From positions 868,001 through 932,000 of the forward strand of contig NC_015638.1 of NCBI RefSeq assembly GCF_000211855.2: a stretch of 64,000 nt of DNA, given 5' to 3'. Below are positions 1 to 9,232 of this stretch, in pieces. Origin of the DNA: Lacinutrix sp. 5H-3-7-4. GTDB lineage: Bacteria > Bacteroidota > Bacteroidia > Flavobacteriales > Flavobacteriaceae. Both the position numbers and the translations under genes were made by a program. Position 1 is the first letter of the stretch. Each line of letters opens with the position of its first letter. Under the pieces are notes generated by a model that was given only the letters and a program-made list of their open reading frames with translations, was not told where the DNA came from and did not search any database.

Positions 1-44
1 TGATTGATACCATATTGTACATTAAACCAAAGTTCTTCAAGCAT
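1..44 (-). CDS. N-terminal fragment of an unidentified protein, cut by the window edge
   Basis: An ATG on the minus strand at position 44 opens a frame of 14 codons (MLEELWFNVQYGIN) that runs off the left edge without a stop. It lies downstream of tRNA-Leu on the same strand and beyond that gene's terminator, so it probably has its own promoter. Fourteen residues are too few to assign a family. It could also be a chance open frame. Confidence 0.4.
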   Translation of the reverse strand, partial: MLEELWFNVQYGIN

Positions 45-88
45 TTTAAGTTATATTTTTGGGTGTTTGTAAATATATAAAAATAAAG

Positions 89-116
89 AAAGGCATCAAT
101 AAAAATTGATGCCTTT
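89..116 (-). terminator. Rho-independent terminator of tRNA-Leu
   Basis: A perfect 12-bp stem (AAAGGCATCAAT / ATTGATGCCTTT) with a 4-nt loop begins 2 nt after the tRNA 3' end on the minus strand. It is followed by a T-rich tract. Confidence 0.8.
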
Positions 117-117
117 G

Positions 118-199
118 TACTCAAAGTGGGAATCGAACCCACACTCCCGAAGAAATTGGATTTTGAATCCAACGCGTCTACCAATTCCGCCATTTGAGC
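118..199 (-). tRNA. tRNA-Leu (anticodon CAA)
   Basis: The 82-nt reverse complement folds as a class II tRNA. The acceptor arm is GCTCAAA / TTTGAGT (one G-U pair). The D arm is of Leu type (GGCGGAATTGGTAGACGCG). The anticodon stem TTGGA/TCCAA encloses loop TTCAAAA, giving CAA. A long variable arm follows, then the T arm GTGGG-TTCGATT-CCCAC and discriminator A. CCA is not encoded, so it must be added by tRNA nucleotidyltransferase. A -7 promoter element lies upstream and a terminator directly downstream, so it is a single-gene transcript that decodes UUG codons. Confidence 0.95.
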
Positions 200-211
200 T
201 TATTAGCAATG

Positions 212-219
212 CAAAAATA
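212..219 (-). promoter_or_regulatory. -7 promoter element (TATTTTTG) of tRNA-Leu
   Basis: It matches the Bacteroidota -7 consensus TAnnTTTG on the minus strand and ends 13 nt before the mature tRNA 5' end, which leaves a very short leader. No clear -33 element was recognised. Confidence 0.7.
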
Positions 220-284
220 TATCTTTTTTCGATAAACACCTTAAAAATAGTGGTGATTATACCTTATAGATAAAAAAATAGTCA

Positions 285-292
285 TAAATTTG
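285..292 (+). promoter_or_regulatory. -7 promoter element (TAAATTTG) of prs
   Basis: It matches TAnnTTTG and lies 52 nt before the prs ATG, predicting a 5' leader of about 45 nt. Confidence 0.6.
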
Positions 293-310
293 CACCTCAT
301 TAAAAATAAC

Positions 311-327
311 GTAGTGTTATTCACTAC
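311..327 (+). promoter_or_regulatory. Small hairpin in the prs 5' leader
   Basis: GTAGTG and CACTAC form a perfect 6-bp stem around a 5-nt loop. It lies between the predicted transcription start and the ATG at 345. It could modulate mRNA stability or translation; no function is shown. Confidence 0.35.
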
Positions 328-344
328 TTTAAAACATTTTTACG

Positions 345-1286
345 ATGCCAAATACTAAGCCAGACGCAAAAATTTTTTCAATTACGCAAAGTAAAACTTT
401 AGCCGAAAAAATTGCCGCGGCATATGGTGCTAAATTAGGTAATGTAATTACATCTACTTATAGCGATGGTGAATTTCAACCATCTTACGAAGAATCTATA
501 CGTGGAACAAGAGTTTTTATTATTGGGTCTACAAATCCAAGTTCAGAAAACTTAATGGAAATGTTATTAATGTTAGATGCTGCCAAACGTGCTTCTGCTA
601 GACATATTACAGCAGTTTTACCTTATTTTGGATGGGCAAGACAAGATAGAAAAGACAAACCTAGAGTTCCTATTGCAGCAAAATTAGTTGCAAAAATGCT
701 TGAAACAGCTGGAGCAACTAGAATTATAACTATGGATTTGCATGCAGATCAAATTCAAGGGTTCTTTGAAAAACCAGTAGATCATTTATTTGCTTCTACA
801 GTATTTTTACCATACTTAAAAGAGTTAAATCTTGATAATTTAACTATTGCTTCTCCAGACATGGGAGGAAGTAAAAGAGCTTATGCTTACTCTAAGGCAA
901 TGGAAAGTGATGTTGTTATATGTTACAAGCAACGTGCTAAAGCCAATGTAATTTCTCACATGGAATTAATTGGTGATGTTACTGGAAAAAATGTAGTTTT
1001 AGTAGATGATATGGTTGATACTGCTGGAACTTTAACCAAAGCTGCAGATTTAATGATGGAGCGTGGCGCAAAAAGTGTTAGAGCTATTTGTACACATCCT
1101 ATTTTATCTGGTAATGCTTACGAAAGATTAGAAAATTCTAAATTAGAAGAATTAATTGTAACAGATTCAATTCCTCTAAAAAGAGAAAGTAAAAAAATTA
1201 GAGTTATAAGCTGTGCAAATTTATTTGCAGAAGTAATGCATAATGTACATTTTAACAAATCTATAAGCTCTAAATTTTTAATGTAG
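345..1286 (+). CDS. prs: Ribose-phosphate pyrophosphokinase (PRPP synthetase)
   Basis: A cytosolic enzyme that transfers pyrophosphate from ATP to ribose 5-phosphate, making PRPP for purine, pyrimidine, NAD, His and Trp synthesis. At 313 aa it has the normal class I length. Visible signatures are the ATP-site motif RQDRK (99-103), the Mg/ATP region DLHADQIQGFF (131-141) with catalytic-site His133, and the PRPP-binding loop VVLVDDMVDTAGT (about 218-230). The ATG at 345 follows a TAnnTTTG promoter. The next gene, rplY, starts 49 nt downstream on the same strand, a prs-rplY-pth order that suits one transcript up to the terminator at 1992. Confidence 0.97.
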   Translation: MPNTKPDAKIFSITQSKTLAEKIAAAYGAKLGNVITSTYSDGEFQPSYEESIRGTRVFIIGSTNPSSENLMEMLLMLDAAKRASARHITAVLPYFGWARQDRKDKPRVPIAAKLVAKMLETAGATRIITMDLHADQIQGFFEKPVDHLFASTVFLPYLKELNLDNLTIASPDMGGSKRAYAYSKAMESDVVICYKQRAKANVISHMELIGDVTGKNVVLVDDMVDTAGTLTKAADLMMERGAKSVRAICTHPILSGNAYERLENSKLEELIVTDSIPLKRESKKIRVISCANLFAEVMHNVHFNKSISSKFLM

Positions 1287-1335
1287 TTAATAACTACCAA
1301 CAATGTATATTAATAATTAAATATAAATAACAACA

Positions 1336-1968
1336 ATGAAATCAATTACAATCAACGGATCTCAAAGAGAAAGCGTGGGCAAGAAATCAACAAAAGCCTT
1401 ACGTAATGCTGGTCAGGTTCCTTGCGTATTATACGGAGGAGACAAGGCAGTGCATTTCTCGGCAGCTGAATTAGCATTCTCTAAACTGGTGTATACACCT
1501 AATGCGCATACAGTTGTAATCGAATTAGAAGGTGGTGATACTTATAATGCAATCTTACAAGACATTCAATTTCATCCTGTAACAGATAGAATTTTACACA
1601 TAGATTTCTACCAAGTATTCGAGGATAAAGAAATTACTATGGATATTCCTGTAAGATATATTGGTAACCCAAGAGGTGTAAGAAATGGTGGTGTTTTACG
1701 TAAAAACAAACGTAGCCTTAGAGTTAAAGCTTTACCAGGAAACTTACCAGATTACATAGATGCTGATATTGAAAACCTTAAAATTGGAAACAAACTTTAC
1801 ATCACTAAATTAGAGTCTGAAGACTACACATTCATGCACCCAGATAACACTGTTGTATGTTTAGTAAGACGTTCTAGAGCTGCTGTAGTAGAAGATGATG
1901 AAGATGATGAAGATGCAGATGATGTACCAGCAACAGAAACTGACGATGTAGCTGCTGTAAAAGAATAA
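1336..1968 (+). CDS. rplY: 50S ribosomal protein L25, CTC/TL5 long form
   Basis: It binds 5S rRNA in the central protuberance of the large ribosomal subunit. The N-terminal L25 domain (about 1-95) starts with the typical [21 protein letters not shown] stretch. It is followed by the beta-rich CTC/TL5 C-terminal domain (about 100-185), which the short gamma-proteobacterial L25 lacks. The last 25 residues are very acidic (Glu/Asp runs), as is common in Bacteroidota homologues. It is probably co-transcribed with prs. A strong terminator starts 24 nt after the stop. Confidence 0.96.
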   Translation: MKSITINGSQRESVGKKSTKALRNAGQVPCVLYGGDKAVHFSAAELAFSKLVYTPNAHTVVIELEGGDTYNAILQDIQFHPVTDRILHIDFYQVFEDKEITMDIPVRYIGNPRGVRNGGVLRKNKRSLRVKALPGNLPDYIDADIENLKIGNKLYITKLESEDYTFMHPDNTVVCLVRRSRAAVVEDDEDDEDADDVPATETDDVAAVKE

Positions 1969-1991
1969 ACAACTTATTCTGAATAAATAAA

Positions 1992-2024
1992 AAAAAGCAT
2001 TCTGAAATATTCAGGATGCTTTTT
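1992..2024 (+). terminator. Rho-independent terminator after rplY
   Basis: A 15-bp stem (one G-T wobble) with a 3-nt loop is followed by a T run. It separates prs-rplY from pth. Confidence 0.8.
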
Positions 2025-2052
2025 TATTTTTACAAAAAAAACTAACTTCAAT

Positions 2053-2688
2053 ATGTTTGATTGGTTCTACAAAATATTTAAAACTAAAAACAATTCAAAT
2101 ACAATTGAAAAAGCAAATTCTATGAAAAAATTCTTAATTGTTGGTTTAGGAAATATTGGTGATAAATACGAAAACACACGTCATAATATTGGCTTTAAAA
2201 TTCTAGATTACTTTGCAAAAGAAGAATCTTTAACTTTTGAAACACAAAAACTTGGAGACATAACAACCTATAAATTAAAAGGAAGAACTTTTATTTTTCT
2301 CAAACCAAATACCTATATGAATTTAAGCGGAAAAGCTATTTTATATTGGTTAACAAAAGAAAAAATACCATTAGAAAATTTACTAGTTATTACTGATGAT
2401 TTAAATCTTCCTTTTGGAAGCATAAGAGTAAAGACTAAAGGAAGTGATGGAGGTCATAATGGCTTAAAAGACACTCAAGACAAGCTAAACACCAATAAAT
2501 ACAATCGCTATAGATTTGGTATAAGTGATGCTTTTACCAAAGGACGACAAGTTGATTATGTATTAGGAGAATGGACGGAAGAAGAAAACAGCAAACTTGA
2601 AGAACGCCTAAAAAAATCTATAGAATTAATAAAATCTTTTGGCTTAGCTGGAATAAATAATACCATGAATACTTTTAATGGTAAATAA
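2053..2688 (+). CDS. pth: Peptidyl-tRNA hydrolase
   Basis: It releases tRNA from peptidyl-tRNA that drops off the ribosome. The core starts at Met24 (MKKFLIVGLGNIG). Family residues are all present: Asn34, the catalytic His44 in NTRHNIGF, Asn90 in NTYMN, Asp116 in TDDLNLPFG and Asn136 in GGHNGLKD. The ATG at 2053 adds a 23-residue basic, aromatic N-terminal extension (MFDWFYKIFK...). I kept it because similar short leaders are, to my recollection, common in flavobacterial Pth; initiation at Met24 is the alternative. It converges on the metalloprotease gene and shares a bidirectional terminator with it. Confidence 0.94.
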   Translation: MFDWFYKIFKTKNNSNTIEKANSMKKFLIVGLGNIGDKYENTRHNIGFKILDYFAKEESLTFETQKLGDITTYKLKGRTFIFLKPNTYMNLSGKAILYWLTKEKIPLENLLVITDDLNLPFGSIRVKTKGSDGGHNGLKDTQDKLNTNKYNRYRFGISDAFTKGRQVDYVLGEWTEEENSKLEERLKKSIELIKSFGLAGINNTMNTFNGK

Positions 2689-2717
2689 AAAAGGAAGCCA
2701 ATTGGCTTCCTTTTTTT
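2687..2717. terminator. Bidirectional terminator, perfect 30-bp palindrome
   Basis: Positions 2687-2716 form a perfect palindrome (AAAAAAGGAAGCCAA and its complement), with A and T runs on the two flanks. It overlaps the pth stop codon and serves both pth (+) and the convergent protease gene (-). Confidence 0.85.
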
Positions 2718-2735
2718 CTAAATTTATAATATAAA

Positions 2736-5700
2736 TTACTTTACAATTATTTTTTTTGTTTGCGAGTTGGCTCCATCAGATACTTGTAATATATACATAC
2801 CAGCTTCTACATTATTTAAATTAATTGTTTCTTCAAAATTTGTGGTGCTTTTAAATTCATTTTTAAATACACTTCTTCCTCTTACATCAAAAACAGAAAT
2901 CATAATATCATTTTGAGATAGGTTATTGAATTTTACGTTAAACGATCCATTATTTGGATTTGGAAAAACTGAAAAATCAGATATCCCTGTATCAAATTCA
3001 TTTACAGATAAACTACCTTGAACACAAAGGTCTAAATCAAAACTATTCCACGTTCCTCCATCAAGGTTAGCATCATCAACTACTGTTAAAATCCAATCTC
3101 CACCAGACAATTCACCATAAATAGTTGATAAATCTCCTTCTGGCACAAAATTACCTGTAAAAGGTGCACTACCTCCTGTAATAGGACCATCTGTTCCTTC
3201 TTGATCAAAAACAGTAGCAGTATAATTATCTCCACTTCCACCATTATCGCTCGTTAACTCTACCACTGTTCCTGCCGGGCTTGTTAAAGTTATATCTAAA
3301 TCACCTGACCATGAGTGCGTAATATCTATTGTAACGTTAACATCGGTTATAGGAAAGTTAGCACCAACATTTATTGTAGATACATAACTATTTCCTGCAC
3401 CACTTGTAGAAACTGTTTGAGGTAAATCTGTCGCACTAAAGGTAGCACAAGTTAAATTTGCCGTAGTAAAATTAAAAACAGTTGAAGGTGCAGCAGTAGC
3501 ACATTGGTTAGATGCTGTTACTCTCCAAAAATATTGTGTATTTGCTGCTAGAGCAGTTGTATAAGTGTTTGTTTGCACCGTAGCTGTTTCAACTATAGAA
3601 GTAAAACCTGAATCTGTTGCTACCACTACCAAGTAATTCTCAGCATTAACATCTATATCCCAAATCAAATCTCCATCTGCAGCAACATCTACTGCTCCAT
3701 TTGCAGGAGATACTAATGTCGTTGGGTTTATTGTACTACTAAATACATTAAATGTACCGTCTACAGATTTTGTAATAGTTCCTGAAGTCCCTTCTAAAAC
3801 TATAGAATAAGGTCCAGAAGCTAGACTACCTGTTCCAGAAATTGTAACTGTTCCTGTAGTGCCATCTGCAGATGCAGATACTGGATTAATTACTGCCGAA
3901 GTTCCTGCTGGCAATCCTGTTACTGTAAAATTAGTAGTATCGCTAAATCCTAAAAAAGTATTATACGTGAAATTAAAAACAGCATCATTTGGCGCACAAA
4001 CATCAACAACAGGATTATCAATAGTAATTACAAATTCTGATTCTTGAATTGAAAAATTTGAAGCGTTTACTGCATAAAAAATATTGTTGTTTCCTTCTAC
4101 TATAACTCTAGCCATGTTAGTATCTCCACCAGTTAAAGGAACTGTAACATCATGAGATCCATCATTTGGCACATTAGATGCCATTACAAATGGAAAAGTT
4201 AATCCACCATCTACAGATAATAGTATGTTTACCGTAGGCGTGTTTACAACTCCTACATCTGTTCCTGCTACATCCCAGCTAACGGTTTGTGTCGATCCTG
4301 CATCCCAAGTTTCGTTAGTAGTTTGAGACGTTACAGTAAAAGGTCCCGAAGTCCCATCTACAGTTACTAACATTTCATCAAAACTAGTTTGTGGAGATTG
4401 CCCAATACCTCCAGCTTCAGAACGATCTCTAACTGTTAACGCAAAATTTAAGTTTCTTGCTACTGTAGATACTGTTTCCCATGACGAATTATCTACAGTT
4501 TCAACTGGACTAGATTCTGTTAAGTCTCCATTTAAAACTCTGCTTAAAATAGGCATATATCTATCTGGCGATGTACTTGGTGGTCTTGATCTCCAAACAG
4601 CTCCTGTTGTTTTTGTTGGTCCAAACGAAGAATTAGTGGTAATACCATTATCTATTTGCTCCCATGTATATGTCAGTGTATCTCCACCATCAGTATCTGT
4701 TGCTGCACCTCTTAAAACAAATGCAGTACCCATAGGTATAATATAATCTAAACCAGCATCTGCTATTGGAGCATTATTTGTAATTGCTGTAGTAACTGCA
4801 CAATTATTAGGTGCGGTAGTTACATTGTTTAATATTTGATCTATACTATAGTAATGAAAATATGGATCACTATGGTCTTGCACATCGTTTCCTCCTGTTA
4901 TTCCAGCATAACCCATTATAGTAGTTCCACTTCCCGGCTCAGCATTAACTCCAGTACCTTCAGAATTAAAAGACCAAGTATGGTTTGCTCCCATTTGGTG
5001 GCCAATTTCATGTGGCACATAATCAATATCGAAAAAATCTGCCATGTATGGTCCGCCATCATTATCTGTAAATTGATGTGCAGAAAAAGCACTTCCTTTC
5101 CCACTTTCGCATACACAACCTATACAACCAGCATTACCATTATTACCTGCAAAAGCTAACAAGTGTCCTATATCATAATCTCCTTCACCTACATTAGCTG
5201 TTAAATTTGTTTGTAAATCACCATTTAAATCTGTACCATAAGGATCTGTACCTACATAAATTAAATCTAATGCAGGATCATCCATAGTATCTACTAATTG
5301 AAATGTAATAGCCATATCAACTTCAAACACTTCATTAGTTCTATTTAAAGTAGAAACCATTTGAGCCAATGCATCTTGTTGCGCATCTCCATTTGCAGCA
5401 TTACCATCATCCCAATAATTGGTATATTCTGATGTTACAGACATTGCCATTCTAAACGTTCGAAGTAATTGGTCATTTGCATCTCGAGAAAATGCACTAC
5501 TCACAACACGTTTTGATATATCAACATCTTCTGTTAAGCATTCAAATGTTTCAGATGAATTAAGTTGAGCTGTTCTATTATAAACTAAGTATTGACCATT
5601 TGAGAATTTAGTAACAGGCTGTATGTAAACTGTTTCTTTTCCTGGCTCAGAAACCATTGCTTTTAAGCCTAATGGAGTTACACTAAATCTTACTCTTGTA

Positions 5701-6071
5701 CCTGTATTATCCAGTCTAGAACCTAAATAAGTTTTAATGTTTGGGTGTTGTGCCTCATTATCGTTAGATGAAAAAATTTGAGTTTCCACTACTCTAAATT
5801 GTTCCAATTTACCATTCACTGATGGAAAACTTACTATTGTGTTAGATTTTCCTTGTGATAAAAATCTTAAAGGCGCTCCTACAAGTTGTTGTTTTAGATT
5901 GAGAATATCTAGCTGCAAAACTATAGCGTTATCTCTATCTAGGTTTTTTAAAGAAATGCCTTCTGTATTCTCTTTAAAAATTGTTTTAGTCCACACATTA
6001 TCTTGTCCGTAAATTTGATTTACAAAAAGAAAAAGAAGCAGAAATAGTATTCTTAGTAATTTTGTTTTCAT
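2736..6071 (-). CDS. T9SS-secreted reprolysin-like zinc metalloprotease
   Basis: An 1111-aa exported protease. The signal peptide is about residues 1-22, ending IYGQ. A propeptide-like N-terminal region precedes the catalytic domain with the metzincin zinc motif HEIGHQMGANH (His354, Glu355, His358, His364) and a downstream Met-turn candidate in TIMGYAGI. Beta-sandwich (Ig/FnIII-like) domains follow, then a P-domain-like jelly roll (about 880-1015) and a type A T9SS sorting domain (about 1022-1111, FSVFPNPNNGSF). The CTD predicts export by the Por/Gld system and surface attachment or release. It is divergent from a second T9SS metalloprotease across 244 bp. The in vivo substrate is unknown; a role in extracellular protein degradation is inferred. 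Confidence 0.9.
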   Translation of the reverse strand: MKTKLLRILFLLLFLFVNQIYGQDNVWTKTIFKENTEGISLKNLDRDNAIVLQLDILNLKQQLVGAPLRFLSQGKSNTIVSFPSVNGKLEQFRVVETQIFSSNDNEAQHPNIKTYLGSRLDNTGTRVRFSVTPLGLKAMVSEPGKETVYIQPVTKFSNGQYLVYNRTAQLNSSETFECLTEDVDISKRVVSSAFSRDANDQLLRTFRMAMSVTSEYTNYWDDGNAANGDAQQDALAQMVSTLNRTNEVFEVDMAITFQLVDTMDDPALDLIYVGTDPYGTDLNGDLQTNLTANVGEGDYDIGHLLAFAGNNGNAGCIGCVCESGKGSAFSAHQFTDNDGGPYMADFFDIDYVPHEIGHQMGANHTWSFNSEGTGVNAEPGSGTTIMGYAGITGGNDVQDHSDPYFHYYSIDQILNNVTTAPNNCAVTTAITNNAPIADAGLDYIIPMGTAFVLRGAATDTDGGDTLTYTWEQIDNGITTNSSFGPTKTTGAVWRSRPPSTSPDRYMPILSRVLNGDLTESSPVETVDNSSWETVSTVARNLNFALTVRDRSEAGGIGQSPQTSFDEMLVTVDGTSGPFTVTSQTTNETWDAGSTQTVSWDVAGTDVGVVNTPTVNILLSVDGGLTFPFVMASNVPNDGSHDVTVPLTGGDTNMARVIVEGNNNIFYAVNASNFSIQESEFVITIDNPVVDVCAPNDAVFNFTYNTFLGFSDTTNFTVTGLPAGTSAVINPVSASADGTTGTVTISGTGSLASGPYSIVLEGTSGTITKSVDGTFNVFSSTINPTTLVSPANGAVDVAADGDLIWDIDVNAENYLVVVATDSGFTSIVETATVQTNTYTTALAANTQYFWRVTASNQCATAAPSTVFNFTTANLTCATFSATDLPQTVSTSGAGNSYVSTINVGANFPITDVNVTIDITHSWSGDLDITLTSPAGTVVELTSDNGGSGDNYTATVFDQEGTDGPITGGSAPFTGNFVPEGDLSTIYGELSGGDWILTVVDDANLDGGTWNSFDLDLCVQGSLSVNEFDTGISDFSVFPNPNNGSFNVKFNNLSQNDIMISVFDVRGRSVFKNEFKSTTNFEETINLNNVEAGMYILQVSDGANSQTKKIIVK

Positions 6072-6315
6072 TTTGATGATTTTTTAGAATATAAAATTAA
6101 TAATTTTTTAACACTTAACTTGTATTAATCTGTGTTTTTGTTTGTTTTTTTCACCACAATCAATAGCGTCTAAAAAAAAGAACCGTCTATAAATCAATGC
6201 TATAAAAGGAATATTTTTTTAACCCCATAAAATAATTCATTTTTAACAACTACTACTTCAGTCTTTTTCCATAATTTGTAAGCCAATAAATTAACGTGAA
6301 TTTAATCTATAGAAA
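6072..6315. other. Divergent intergenic region between two secreted protease genes
   Basis: These 244 bp hold both promoters but no reading frame that looks real. The nearest thing to a -7 element for the rightward gene is ATAATTTG near 6273, one base off the consensus. No clear -7 match was seen for the leftward gene. Confidence 0.4.
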
Positions 6316-9147
6316 ATGAAAAAAATTACTTTTTTACTTTTGCTTGCTACCGTAAGTTTTTCAGCAAACTTATTTGGGCAACAAAAAACTCCTATTCAAA
6401 ATACTAAAAGAAGTATACAGCAGCAGATTCCAGCATTTGAACCTACAAAAGAAACTCAAAACTCACTAGAACAAACTGGATATGCTCGATGCTTAACAGA
6501 TGAAAATGAGATTGCATTACAAAAGCAATATCCTAGTCGTGTAAACTCTGCAGAATTTGAGGCATGGATCGCTCCTAAATTAGCACAATACAAAGCAGAT
6601 AGAGCTGCAGGTAAAACAATGCCTCCAGTATTTAACATTCCAGTAGTAATTCATATTATTCATAATGGAGACCCAATTAACACCAATGGTTTACCTGGTA
6701 ATGAAAATATCTCTGATGCTCAAGCATTATCTCAAATTCAAGTTATGAATGAAGATTACAGACGTTTAGCCAATACTCCTGGCGGAGCTAATACAACTGG
6801 TTTAGCTCAAGATATTGAAATAAATTTTTGTATTGCTCAACAAGATCCTTTTGGCAGCCCTACTACTGGTATAGTACGTCACAACATTACTCCTCCAAGT
6901 AATACAAGTGCTGCTACAGATGATTGGGAAACTAGAGCAGATACTGAAAACATGAAAACTACCACGCAATGGGATCCAGAAATGTACCTAAATATGTGGA
7001 CTATAAAAGCTGGTGGCTTACCAATAAATCAAGGTGGTCAACAAGGTCTTTTAGGTTATGCTCAATTTCCAAGTAATTCTGGATTAGCGGGAATTAACAC
7101 TAACGGTGGAGCAGCAAATACAGATGGTGTTGTTGCTAGTTATGATGCCATGGGTACTTTAGCCGAAAATGATGGATCTTTTATATTAAACAACCAATAT
7201 AACTTAGGTCGTACAATGACTCACGAAGTTGGTCACTGGTTAGGATTACGTCACATTTGGGGTGATGGAGATTGTAGTGCAGATGACTTTTGTGCAGACA
7301 CACCTATTTCTGGAAACCCTAATTACACTTGTAATTTGAGTGCCGATTCTTGCCCAACAAGTGCTGGTAATGATCAAGTACAAAATTATATGGACTATAC
7401 AAACGATGCATGTATGGACACCTTTACCCAAGATCAAAAAGATCGTATGGTAATTGTTATGCAAAATTCGCCAAGACGTATGCAATTAAATACTTCTAAC
7501 ACATGTAGTCCTGCTAGTCCTACTGTAAACTATACCACAACTGCTCCTAATTCTGTTATAGAAGGAAGTGATTGCGGTTTTCAAGATTTTACTTTCCAGC
7601 TGTCAATATCGTCACCTACTACAGCAACCACAACTGCTAATTTAATCTCTACTGGTTCGGCTACAATTAATGAAGATTTCGATTTATTAAACAATTCTGT
7701 TGTTTTTAATGCAGGGACTGGTTTTCCAAGTGGAAATGACACCATAACATTAAGAGTTTATAACGATAGTTTTGTTGAAACAGATGAAGATATAACTCTA
7801 GAAGTAAACGTAACAACTACTGGAGATGCCATTGCATCTACAACACCATTTACACTTACTCTTGTTAATGATGATATTGCTGCAACAGGAAGTGCAAATA
7901 CAACTATTTTTACTCAAGATTGGGAAGACACTACCGGATGGACAATTATAGATAGTGATGGTGATGGTGAAAACTGGGGTGTTTTTCAACCGCTTACTTT
8001 TGGTAACCTATCTGGTAATTGGGCAGGTTCTGTAACAGATCAATCTGTAGTAGGAGGAACAGGAGTATTAACTCCAGATAATTATATTATCTCTCCAGCT
8101 ATTACTATAGGTTCAAGTGCTACTAGTGTAGAATTCAATTACGAAATTGGAGCTGCAGGTACTCCTGAACATTTTGCTGTATATTTCACAACAGATATTA
8201 CAGATGAGTCTACTATTATTGCAGGAACTTTACTTGAAGAAACAAACACAATTGGTGGCACAACAGAAAACAGATCTGTTATTACAAGTGATTCTAACAT
8301 AGTTGGACAAACAGGACATTTAGTATTTAGACATTTTAATACTACCGGTAACTCTTTAATTATGTTAGATACAATTAATATTATAGAGTCTATTAATTTT
8401 GTTGTACAAACAGAAGAAAACATAGCAAACCCAAGTACTATAAATGTTAACACAACGGGAACTGCTTATTCTTTTGACAATGCAACTGGAAACATTGTTG
8501 CAGGATTAGATAATACAGGTGGTTTTGATTATGGGTGTACAACTATAACTGTAACAAGAGACCAAACAATAGCAGGAGCTCCAACCGTATTACGCCCTGG
8601 TTCTACTGCTAACGAAGATAGAGTTATGGCTAAGACAATAAGTTTTACTCCTGAAAACACGAATACTTCTGGTCAAACTACACTTAGTTTCTACTTTACA
8701 AATGCTGAAATTACAGCATGGGAAACAATTACCGGAGAAAGTAGAAATAATTTATTTGCCTTTAGAGAAGGTACAAATGTATCTGAACCTGTTACTGTTT
8801 CAGATTTTAATGGAGACTACATTTTAACAGTGCCTTTCACTTCTGGAATTGATGGTAATTACTATTTTGGTAGACAATTTAACTTATCTACACCTTCGTT
8901 TGATTTAGAAAATTCAGTTTCTATTTTCCCAAATCCAACAAGAAACTCGTTAACAATTTCATCTAAAAACAACGAGATACCAAGTGAGTATAGTGTTTAT
9001 AATATGCTAGGACAATTAATTACAAACAAGAAAATTAATACCGAAGCAGATTTAACATTAAATACTAGTGCTTTAAGCAATGGTGTGTATTTTATTAAGA
9101 TTGCAAAAGATAATGCTGCAATAACTTTACGCTTTATTAAAGAGTAA
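6316..9147 (+). CDS. T9SS-secreted M43 (pappalysin/cytophagalysin) zinc metalloprotease
   Basis: A 943-aa exported endopeptidase. The signal peptide is about 1-21, ending LFGQ. The M43 catalytic domain has HEVGHWLGLRH (His303, Glu304, His307, His313), followed by the Cys-containing GDGDC/DFCADTP region and Met-turn NYMDY, all typical of cytophagalysins. A Calx-beta-like stretch (about 400-520) and a choice-of-anchor J/cleaved-adhesin type beta-sandwich (about 530-690, DWEDTTGW) come next. The C-terminus carries a T9SS type A sorting domain (about 865-943, SIFPNPTRNSL). With its divergent neighbour it forms a pair of secreted proteases of unrelated families, probably nutritional. A terminator follows. 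Confidence 0.92.
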   Translation: MKKITFLLLLATVSFSANLFGQQKTPIQNTKRSIQQQIPAFEPTKETQNSLEQTGYARCLTDENEIALQKQYPSRVNSAEFEAWIAPKLAQYKADRAAGKTMPPVFNIPVVIHIIHNGDPINTNGLPGNENISDAQALSQIQVMNEDYRRLANTPGGANTTGLAQDIEINFCIAQQDPFGSPTTGIVRHNITPPSNTSAATDDWETRADTENMKTTTQWDPEMYLNMWTIKAGGLPINQGGQQGLLGYAQFPSNSGLAGINTNGGAANTDGVVASYDAMGTLAENDGSFILNNQYNLGRTMTHEVGHWLGLRHIWGDGDCSADDFCADTPISGNPNYTCNLSADSCPTSAGNDQVQNYMDYTNDACMDTFTQDQKDRMVIVMQNSPRRMQLNTSNTCSPASPTVNYTTTAPNSVIEGSDCGFQDFTFQLSISSPTTATTTANLISTGSATINEDFDLLNNSVVFNAGTGFPSGNDTITLRVYNDSFVETDEDITLEVNVTTTGDAIASTTPFTLTLVNDDIAATGSANTTIFTQDWEDTTGWTIIDSDGDGENWGVFQPLTFGNLSGNWAGSVTDQSVVGGTGVLTPDNYIISPAITIGSSATSVEFNYEIGAAGTPEHFAVYFTTDITDESTIIAGTLLEETNTIGGTTENRSVITSDSNIVGQTGHLVFRHFNTTGNSLIMLDTINIIESINFVVQTEENIANPSTINVNTTGTAYSFDNATGNIVAGLDNTGGFDYGCTTITVTRDQTIAGAPTVLRPGSTANEDRVMAKTISFTPENTNTSGQTTLSFYFTNAEITAWETITGESRNNLFAFREGTNVSEPVTVSDFNGDYILTVPFTSGIDGNYYFGRQFNLSTPSFDLENSVSIFPNPTRNSLTISSKNNEIPSEYSVYNMLGQLITNKKINTEADLTLNTSALSNGVYFIKIAKDNAAITLRFIKE

Positions 9148-9170
9148 ATAACAGCACTTAAAATTATATT

Positions 9171-9207
9171 AAAGAGGATTTGAAGTCATTTCAATCCTCT
9201 TTTTTTA
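9171..9207 (+). terminator. Terminator of the M43 protease gene
   Basis: The stem AAAGAGGATTTGAA / TTCAATCCTCTTT (one bulged T) is followed by T7. The T run leads straight into the ribF -7 element. Confidence 0.75.
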
Positions 9208-9213
9208 TTTTTG
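9206..9213 (+). promoter_or_regulatory. -7 promoter element (TATTTTTG) of ribF
   Basis: It matches TAnnTTTG and lies 20 nt before the TTG start at 9233. This spacing supports the TTG as the real start. Confidence 0.6.
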
Positions 9214-9232
9214 CAAACTAAAGACAAAGCAT

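Noticed and set aside
4836-5159. Plus-strand 107-codon frame inside the reprolysin-like protease
   Set aside because: Covers the zinc-motif region of the real gene on the other strand; Ser/Thr/Ile-rich shadow.
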